Shown here: positions 57,724 through 64,000 of the stretch, piece by piece
Layout of the letters: every line of letters begins with the position of its first letter
How positions within the stretch are numbered: the first letter of the stretch is position 1
Assembly: GCF_030929595.1 (NCBI RefSeq)
Contig: NZ_JAVFVR010000002.1
Location: 50,060-114,059 of the forward strand
DNA from: Flavobacterium sp. LHD-85
GTDB lineage: Bacteria > Bacteroidota > Bacteroidia > Flavobacteriales > Flavobacteriaceae
DNA length: 64,000 nt
Reading direction: 5' to 3'
The notes under the pieces: model-generated
What the model was told of the DNA's origin: nothing
Databases searched by the model: none
The model's input: the letters and a program-made list of their open reading frames with translations, nothing else
Position numbers and translations under genes: made by a program

Positions 57724-58317
57724 TTAGTTTTTTACTAAAAAAGTGGCAAAAATAACATTCGGTATCCAGCAAATCCAAGCGGTTTTTTGTAAACGATGGT
57801 AAAATCTTTAACTATGAAAATTAGTAAAGGAAGCCATGTTCGTGGGGCAATTGCGGCAGAATAAGCAGCATAACTATATATAATCCATTTTTGATGAGCA
57901 TTTATTTTGGTTTTTCGAATAGTTGTGTACGCTAGTAATGTTGAGGTAAACCAGATTAAAGCAAGTAAAACAAAACCTATCGTCGAGTATGTTTCCTCCA
58001 GTTGTAGAAAAACCAATATAAATTCCAGACAAAGAACTTATTACAACTGAAATAACATAAACCTTTCCTATGTTGCGATGTAATTTGATGTTTTTAGAGC
58101 TTAGTTTAGCAATAAATTGAATTCATCCAACAAGCAAAGCGATTCTTCCTGATACAATGTGCGAATAGAAAGTGACATTCCAACAAAAACTATATAAAAG
58201 CTCATCAGGTTTAGTTTGTAATAATCCAAATTTCCTATCGATCAAGGAATAAATTGTTGGATGTAAACCTATAATTTATGCAAGTAGGATGAATAATTTT
58301 TAAAATGGTTTTTTCAT
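57724..58317 (-). pseudogene. Decayed DUF2306-type membrane protein gene
   Basis: From the ATG at 58315-58317 one frame reads MKKPF, stop, KLFILLA, stop, IIGLHPTIYSLIDRKFGLL, then VTFYSHIVSGRIALLVG, a TGA stop where Trp is expected, and IQFIAKLSSKNIKLHRNIG. Near 58000 the frame shifts to one with STIGFVLLALIWFTSTLL and INAHQKWIIYSYAAYSAA, and near 57780 it shifts again to end AWICWIPNVIFATFLVKN at 57724. Together these rebuild a DUF2306 protein of about 198 codons with three nonsense codons and two frameshifts. The open frame 57735-58016 is only a fragment. Confidence 0.85.
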
Positions 58318-58372
58318 AATCTTAAAAGTGTAAAAGAATGTTTCTAAAGTTAAAGGCGCAAGTTGTTTTTTA

Positions 58373-59347
58373 TTAACGAACAGGATTTTGTGTACAAGGG
58401 CAATTACTAATGCCTTGAAAGAAGTCAAGACCGATCGTGATAACATGTGTTCCAGAATTGTACGCTCCAATTTTATTTAAAGATGCCAGATAGGAGTATC
58501 CAAAATAGAAATTAGATTTTTTAAAGCCAGCCATTGGACCAATCGTTATCGGTTCAAGGATCTGATCATTAAGGAAACGATAGGAAGCCCCTATCCAAAA
58601 ATAATCATCATATCTATTAAATTGGCGGTACTTAAAGTTTACATCTGTACTGGAACGTTTATCACTTTCAAATAATTGAAAGAAAATTGAAGGTTCGAAC
58701 TCAATCCTGTTTTTACTGTTTCCTCTAATAATATAGCCTGCATAAACCTGATAATTTCGTAGCAAAGCAGGTTCTTCACGATAAAATTTATCAATGTTTT
58801 TGTCTAAAATATTGGCAATATTTAAACTAAGGTAAAAATCTTTGTTTCGATACAAAGTTCCTATATCAAAATTCATATTTGAAAGACGACGATTGTCCGT
58901 TACTGCTGGATCTATCGTGCCAGATATTCCATTTCCGGAATTAAATTTATCAATGTCAATTTTGAAAGTATTGATATTGTATGAAATACCAAACGATAAA
59001 TATTGTTTAGAATAATAATCTAGTGTTAAATGGTGGGCAAAAGATATTTTTGCTCCTGTTTGTTTGGTGTTTCCGTTTTTATCATTGTATAGTGAAATTC
59101 CGATTCCAGAGCGATCTAGAATCCTCATGTCGGCATACAATGATTGATTATCCGGAGCATCTTTGATGCCAACCCATTGTGTTAATCCATTTGTTCTTAT
59201 TCTTAAATTGTCTCCAATTCCAGCGTAGGTTGGTGAAATCGAAAAAGGGTTGTCTGCTAAATATTGTGTAAAAACTGGTAAATTTAATTCTTGGCTGTAA
59301 CCCGAAGTTACAGCCATTAATAAATATATTAGGATAAATTTTTTCAT
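58373..59347 (-). CDS. PorP/SprF family type IX secretion membrane protein
   Basis: 324 residues with a signal peptide ending GYSQ (about 19). PorP/SprF family outer-membrane barrel: FTQYLADNPFSISPTYAGI (about 26-44), GLTQWVGIKDAPDNQSL, and YFGYSYLASLNKIGAYNSGTHVITIGLDF (landmarks YFGYSYLAS and SGTHVITIGL). SprF-type proteins partner with SprB-like adhesins with type B sorting domains in gliding and secretion. It is 36 bp downstream of the giant adhesin on the same strand, the standard sprB-sprF arrangement. Confidence 0.95.
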   Translation of the reverse strand: MKKFILIYLLMAVTSGYSQELNLPVFTQYLADNPFSISPTYAGIGDNLRIRTNGLTQWVGIKDAPDNQSLYADMRILDRSGIGISLYNDKNGNTKQTGAKISFAHHLTLDYYSKQYLSFGISYNINTFKIDIDKFNSGNGISGTIDPAVTDNRRLSNMNFDIGTLYRNKDFYLSLNIANILDKNIDKFYREEPALLRNYQVYAGYIIRGNSKNRIEFEPSIFFQLFESDKRSSTDVNFKYRQFNRYDDYFWIGASYRFLNDQILEPITIGPMAGFKKSNFYFGYSYLASLNKIGAYNSGTHVITIGLDFFQGISNCPCTQNPVR

Positions 59348-59383
59348 TTTGTTTAATTTTAGATAACGAAAGGCTGTTATTAT

Positions 59384-62300
59384 TTATCTGTAAAGCGTAA
59401 AATGTCCAACAAATTCTCTGTTATCTTTAGGGTCATTAAGTTTTATAACATACCAGTAATCTCCAGATGTAAGTTCTTGTCCTTTATATTTTCCATCCCA
59501 TTTTTGACCAAAGTGATAATTTGCCAATTCGCGGCCGTATCTGTCAAAAATGGTATAGGTTAACTTTTTGTAACTTGATGAACAATCAGGACCCCAATAA
59601 TCGCTAATTCCATCACCGTTTGGAGTGAAGTAATTTGAGATACATAAATCGATGTAATCAAAATATTTTGACGCGCTAAAAGTACATCCGCTTCCATCCC
59701 TGACCGTGATGTTGTAAGTTCCAGATTTATAAATAATAAATTTATTGTTTGTGCTAAAGGATTCACCTTCAAAAGAGTATTGATAGTTACCACTTCCATT
59801 TTGACCTGAGGCTGTAATTTCATTTAACTCTCTGTTAGTTAATGACAGGTCTAGAGGTTGGATAAAATCAATAATAAAAGGAGCTGTACTTTCAAGACAA
59901 CCGCTTAAATGTCTGGCTGTAATGGTGTGTGATCCTGGAGATAAATTTTTGAAAACGTTCTCAGACTGGAAAGCTCCTCCATCAAGCGAATAATCTATTT
60001 CATTAAAAATAGCATTGCTTTGAGGAACAGTTATAGTAACATAGTTTGAAGGGCCGTTGTCTTCACAAGTATAGTTTGTATTTGCGATAGGATTCATTGC
60101 AATTCCATATTCTATAGTTACCTCTTGTTCTGTTGTGCAGTTTAATGCATCTTTTACGTAAACAATATATTGCCCGCCTGCAAGATTGCTAAAAGTATAA
60201 TCTGAGTCAATTACTGATTGGTAAATTCCATTTATATCGTTTAAAGCTACTTTATACGGAACAGTTCCTCCTGTAATTTGAATACTAAAGCCTCCATCTT
60301 GTCCACCATTGCATGTTTCTCGTAATAATGTGTTTGGTATGAGTTCAGAAGTTAATGCTGAACCAACATTCAGATTAAGAACCTCGTCTGCCGTACACCC
60401 ATCGTTTTCTATTTTTAGATTTGTTGAAACAGAGTAATTAATTCCAGTAACGGACCATAAATAAGATTCGCCAAAACATATTGTTTTAGATGTAACAACG
60501 TCAGCGGGTTTAGAGCCTACAGTCAAGTTCAGCACTTGGTCAGCGGTGCATCCGTCATTGTTTTTAGTATATGTTCCAGACGTATTGTAGTTCAGTCCTG
60601 TCATATTCCAATGGAAGACTTCTCCAGAACATATTGTTTCATTGGTTACAATAGCAGCCGGTTTAGGAGCAACAGTCAGGTTCAATATTTGATCAGCCGT
60701 GCATCCGTCATTGTTTTTAGTGTATGTTCCAGACGCATTGTAATCCAGTCCTGTCATATTCCAATGGAAGACTTCTCCAGAACATATTGTTTCATTTGCT
60801 GCAATAGGAGCAGGTTTAGGAACAACAGTCAGATTCAATATTTGGTCAGCCGTGCATCCGTCATTGTTTTTAGTGTATGTTCCCGTCGCATTGTAATCCA
60901 ATTCTGTGATATTCCAATGGAAGACTTCTCCAGAACATATTGTTTCATTGGTTACAATAGGAGCAGGTTTGGGAGCAACAGTCAGATTCAATATTTGGTC
61001 AGCCGTGCATCCGTCATTGTTTTTAGTGTATGTTCCAGACGCATTGTAATCCAGTCCTGTCATATTCCAATGGAAGATTTCTCCAGAACATATTGTTTCA
61101 TTTGCTGCAATAGGAGCAGGTTTAGGAGCAACGGTCAGATTCAATATTTGGTCAGCCGTGCATCCGTCATTGTTTTTAGTGTATGTTCCAGATGTGTTGT
61201 AATCCAGTCCTGTAACATTCCATGAATAAACAGTTCCAGAACATATTGTTTCATTGGTTATAATAGCAGCCGGTTTAGAAGCAACAGTCAGATTCAATAT
61301 TTGGTCAGCCGTGCATCCGTCATTGTTTTTAGTGTATGTTCCAGATGTGTTGTAATACAGTCCTGTGATGTTCCAAAGGAAGGCTTCTCCAGAACATATT
61401 GTTTCATTTGCTGTAATAGCAACTGGTTTAGGAGCAACAGTCAGATTCAATATTTGATCAGCCGTGCATCCGTCATTGTTTTTAGTGTATGTTCCAGATG
61501 TGTTGTAATCCAGTCCTGTTATATTCCAATGGAAGATTTCTCCAGAACATATTGTTTCATTTGCTGCAATAGGAGCAGGTTTAGGAGCAACAGTCAGATT
61601 CAATATTTGGTCAGCCGTGCATCCGTCATTGTTTTTAGTGTATGTTCCAGATGTGTTGTAATCCAGTCCTGTAACATTCCATGAATAAACAGTTCCAGAA
61701 CATATTGTTTCATTGGTTATAATAGCAGCCGGTTTAGAAGCAACAGTCAAATTCAATATTTGATCAGCCGTGCATCCATCATTGTTTTTAGTGTATGTTC
61801 CAGACGCATTGTAATCCAATCCTGTGATATTCCAATGGAAGATTTCTCCAGAACATATTGTTTCATTTGCTGTAATTACAGTCGGTTTAGGTTCTATATA
61901 AATATTTCCAATTGCTACTTTATTACCACAATCTTCAGTTATTAAAGGAACACTAAACCAAAATTCACCCAATTCTGTTGGTGAACCATTAAGTTTAATA
62001 GTGTTGTCTGAGGCTGACCAGATAAGAGAAAGGCCAGAAGGCAATTCTACTGGTGTTCCTATTCCTGAAACTTTTCCTGATATTAGCTCGCAAACAGTCT
62101 TATTGATAAATTCATCCCCAATACATGTTCTAAACGCTAGTTGCGTTATTATAATTTCTTCTTTAATAGTTAAATTCAATACTTGATCTGCTGTACATCC
62201 GTCATTTGTTATTTTTAAACCTGTTTGCGATGTAGAATAGGTAATTCCATTAGCCGGCCATGTATAAGTCTGTCCAGAGCATATCGATTCTGAAGTTGCA

Positions 62301-64000
62301 ATATCGGCGGGTTTAGAACCTACAGTCAGATTCAATACTTGATCAGCGGTGCAACCGTCATTTGTTATTTTTAAACCTGTTTGCGATGTAGAATAGGTGA
62401 TTCCATTAGCAGGCCATGTGAAGGTCTGTCCAGAACATATCGATTCTGCAGTTATAATATCGGCGGGTTTAGAACCTACGGTCAGATTCAGAACTTGATC
62501 TGCCGTGCATCCGTCATTAACTATTTTTAATGCATTTTGTGATGTAGAATAGGTAATTCCATTAGCAGGCCATGTATAAGTATGTCCAGAGCATATCGAT
62601 TCTGAAGTTACAATATCGGCAGGTTTAGAACCTACAGTCAGATTCAGAACTTGATCTGCCGTGCATCCGTCATTTGTTATTTTTAAACCTGTTTGCGATG
62701 TAGAATAGGTGATTCCATTAGCAGGCCATGTGAAGGTCTGTCCTGAGCATATCGATTCTGTAGTTACAATATCGGCAGGTTTAGAACCTACGGTCAGATT
62801 CAGAACTTGATCTGCCGTGCATCCATCATTTGTTATTTTTAAACCTGTTTGCGATGTAGAATAAGTGATTCCATTAGCCGGCCATGTGAAGGTCTGTCCA
62901 GAACATATCGATTCTGTAGTTACAATATCTGTTGGCTTTGGAATTAGAACATATTGATATACTATATCTGCTGTACATCCATCTTTGCCCTCTCTCTCTA
63001 GACCAGGATATAAATCTCCTTCACAGATTTCAATGGTTTTAATAATGTCAGTTGGCTTTGGGGTCACCGTCAGATTCAGAACTTGATCTGCTGTACATCC
63101 GTCATTTGTTATTTTTAAACCTGTTTGCGATGTAGAATATGTGATTCCATTAGCAGGCCATGTGAAGGTCTGTCCAGAACATATCGATTCTGAAGTTACA
63201 ATATCGGCAGGTTTAGAACCTACAGTCAGATTCAGAACTTGATCTGCCGTGCATCCATCATTTGTTATTTTTAAACCTGTTTGCGATGTAGAATAGGTAA
63301 TTCCATTAGCCGGCCATGTGAAGGTCTGTCCAGAGCATATCGATTCTGAAGTTACAATATCGGCAGGTTTAGAACCTACGACCAGATTCAGAACTTGATC
63401 TGCCGTGCATCCGTCATTAACTATTTTTAATGCATTTTGCGATGTAGAATAAGTGATTCCATTAGCAGGCCATGTGAAGGTCTGTCCAAAACATATCGAT
63501 TCTGTAGTTACAATATCGGCAGGTTTAGAACCTACGACCAGATTCAGAACTTGATCTGCCGTGCATCCGTCATTAACTATTTTTAATGCATTTTGCGATG
63601 TAGAATAAGTGATTCCATTAGCAGGCCATGTGAAGGTCTGTCCAAAACATATCGATTCTGTAGTTACAATATCGGCAGGTTTAGAACCTACGGTCAGATT
63701 CAATACTTGATCAGCTGTGCAACCGTCATTTGTTATTTTTAGACCTGTTTGCGATGTAGAATAAGTGATTCCATTAGCAGGCCATGTATAAGTCTGTCCA
63801 GAACATATCGATTCTGCAGTTACAATATCGACGGGTTTAGAATCTACAGTCAGATTCAATACTTGATCTGCCGTGCATTCGTCATTTGTTATTTTTAGAC
63901 CTGTTTGCGATGTAGAATAAGTGATTCCATTAGCAGGCCATGTATAAGTCTGTCCAGAACATATCGATTCTGCAGTTACAATATCGACGGGTTTAGAATC
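59384..64000 (-). CDS. Giant repetitive cell-surface protein with type B T9SS sorting domain, 5' end outside window
   Basis: At least 1538 residues; the frame is still open at 64000. The visible part has ten full and one partial class A repeats of 52 residues (62153-64000), each with ESICSGQTFTWPANGITYS and NDGCTADQVLNLTV, and one short variant. A spacer of about 90 residues follows. Then nine class B repeats of 51 residues (60506-61882), with ETICSGE and NNDGCTADQILNLTV, and a tenth hybrid. SprB-like domains come next, then the CHU_C/type B sorting domain: YFTPNGDGISDYW, FDRYGRE, and end GHFTLYR. It is exported by the type IX system and paired with the PorP/SprF gene. Confidence 0.95.
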   Translation of the reverse strand, partial: DSKPVDIVTAESICSGQTYTWPANGITYSTSQTGLKITNDECTADQVLNLTVDSKPVDIVTAESICSGQTYTWPANGITYSTSQTGLKITNDGCTADQVLNLTVGSKPADIVTTESICFGQTFTWPANGITYSTSQNALKIVNDGCTADQVLNLVVGSKPADIVTTESICFGQTFTWPANGITYSTSQNALKIVNDGCTADQVLNLVVGSKPADIVTSESICSGQTFTWPANGITYSTSQTGLKITNDGCTADQVLNLTVGSKPADIVTSESICSGQTFTWPANGITYSTSQTGLKITNDGCTADQVLNLTVTPKPTDIIKTIEICEGDLYPGLEREGKDGCTADIVYQYVLIPKPTDIVTTESICSGQTFTWPANGITYSTSQTGLKITNDGCTADQVLNLTVGSKPADIVTTESICSGQTFTWPANGITYSTSQTGLKITNDGCTADQVLNLTVGSKPADIVTSESICSGHTYTWPANGITYSTSQNALKIVNDGCTADQVLNLTVGSKPADIITAESICSGQTFTWPANGITYSTSQTGLKITNDGCTADQVLNLTVGSKPADIATSESICSGQTYTWPANGITYSTSQTGLKITNDGCTADQVLNLTIKEEIIITQLAFRTCIGDEFINKTVCELISGKVSGIGTPVELPSGLSLIWSASDNTIKLNGSPTELGEFWFSVPLITEDCGNKVAIGNIYIEPKPTVITANETICSGEIFHWNITGLDYNASGTYTKNNDGCTADQILNLTVASKPAAIITNETICSGTVYSWNVTGLDYNTSGTYTKNNDGCTADQILNLTVAPKPAPIAANETICSGEIFHWNITGLDYNTSGTYTKNNDGCTADQILNLTVAPKPVAITANETICSGEAFLWNITGLYYNTSGTYTKNNDGCTADQILNLTVASKPAAIITNETICSGTVYSWNVTGLDYNTSGTYTKNNDGCTADQILNLTVAPKPAPIAANETICSGEIFHWNMTGLDYNASGTYTKNNDGCTADQILNLTVAPKPAPIVTNETICSGEVFHWNITELDYNATGTYTKNNDGCTADQILNLTVVPKPAPIAANETICSGEVFHWNMTGLDYNASGTYTKNNDGCTADQILNLTVAPKPAAIVTNETICSGEVFHWNMTGLNYNTSGTYTKNNDGCTADQVLNLTVGSKPADVVTSKTICFGESYLWSVTGINYSVSTNLKIENDGCTADEVLNLNVGSALTSELIPNTLLRETCNGGQDGGFSIQITGGTVPYKVALNDINGIYQSVIDSDYTFSNLAGGQYIVYVKDALNCTTEQEVTIEYGIAMNPIANTNYTCEDNGPSNYVTITVPQSNAIFNEIDYSLDGGAFQSENVFKNLSPGSHTITARHLSGCLESTAPFIIDFIQPLDLSLTNRELNEITASGQNGSGNYQYSFEGESFSTNNKFIIYKSGTYNITVRDGSGCTFSASKYFDYIDLCISNYFTPNGDGISDYWGPDCSSSYKKLTYTIFDRYGRELANYHFGQKWDGKYKGQELTSGDYWYVIKLNDPKDNREFVGHFTLYR
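60506..61882. repeat. Class B tandem repeats, 153 bp x 9, inside the adhesin gene
   Basis: Nine in-frame copies of 51 codons; neighbours are highly similar and some stretches identical (for example copies 2 and 5 share the whole SGTVYSWNVTGLDYN unit). A tenth, divergent copy (60356-60505) blends class A and B features. Confidence 0.9.
62153..64000. repeat. Class A tandem repeats, 156 bp, inside the adhesin gene
   Basis: Ten full copies of 52 codons plus one 40-codon variant (about 62933-63052) and a partial copy at the edge. Two adjacent copies (about 63364-63675) are nearly identical at DNA level, spaced exactly 156 bp. The array continues beyond the window. Confidence 0.9.

Noticed and set aside
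57735..58016. Intact 93-aa membrane protein
   Set aside because: It is one surviving frame of a DUF2306 gene with three stops and two frameshifts.
60536..61945. Plus-strand open frames with repeated SRASVIVFSVCSRR-type units
   Set aside because: They are the antisense of the adhesin repeats; their periodicity is the 153-bp repeat itself.
59384..64000. CRISPR-like regularity
   Set aside because: The 153-156 bp periodicity is coding, in frame and continuous, with no unique spacers between short repeats.

Overview
The window looks like a chromosomal segment of a Flavobacterium-type member of the Bacteroidota. The evidence is AT-rich DNA, lipoproteins and outer-membrane proteins typical of the phylum, -7 promoter boxes of the form TAnnTTTG, a gliding/type IX secretion C-terminal sorting domain, a PorP/SprF protein, a TonB-dependent receptor, and housekeeping genes in flavobacterial order. 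I saw no rRNA, tRNA, CRISPR array or prophage.

Layout. 1-2.7 kb (minus): rnpA, a DUF4349 lipoprotein and a C-terminal processing protease cut by the window edge. 2.8-5.5 kb: lipid genes (PlsC, acyl-ACP desaturase) and an HD hydrolase. 5.5-10.1 kb (minus): a 39-aa membrane peptide, an alpha/beta hydrolase, the ferrous-iron operon feoA-feoB plus a Cys-rich peptide, and a SCO protein. 10.3-14.1 kb: an M13 peptidase, a cytochrome c lipoprotein and hemB. 14.3-18.9 kb: two unknown exported proteins, class I aldolase and an outer-membrane protein. 19.0-29.3 kb: a heme biosynthesis block (hemF, hemE, hemD, hemC, hemA on minus; an AraC regulator, hemH, a lipoprotein and hemJ on plus). With hemB this covers every step from glutamyl-tRNA to protoheme except hemL. 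29.4-32.2 kb: a histidine kinase, an enoyl-CoA hydratase and an unknown protein. 32.4-39.3 kb: a metal-homeostasis block (MntR, an Nramp-UspA fusion, a Fur-family regulator, MerC, a thioredoxin-reductase-like protein, a TonB receptor). 39.6-41.8 kb: a thioredoxin-like protein, lycopene cyclase and bacilliredoxin. 41.9-47.6 kb (minus): a tripartite RND efflux pump. 47.9-50.6 kb: PPK2 and a SulP transporter. 50.7-54.3 kb: a tRNA U34 hydroxylation cluster (TrhO-like, a REP transposase, TrhP-like, ferredoxin). 54.4-57.5 kb (minus): a lipoprotein and two ankyrin proteins. 57.7-58.3 kb: a decayed DUF2306 gene. 58.4-64 kb (minus): PorP/SprF and a giant repetitive adhesin running off the window.

The main observations beyond ordinary annotation are these. 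(i) TrhO-like and TrhP-like proteins share a homologous C-terminal domain and sit beside a ferredoxin. (ii) A TTTAGA-N4-TCTAAA operator lies upstream of both the Nramp-Usp gene and the TonB receptor, which suggests one manganese/iron regulon. (iii) A divergent Fur/MerC promoter carries two TGCAACA-type palindromes, and the same 13-mer recurs near 4.7 kb. (iv) There are three REP-like palindrome families; two accompany Y1 (RAYT) transposases and one is orphan. (v) Many intergenic spaces hold palindromes built from reiterated short words. (vi) The adhesin has two homogenised classes of about 51-52 residue repeats.
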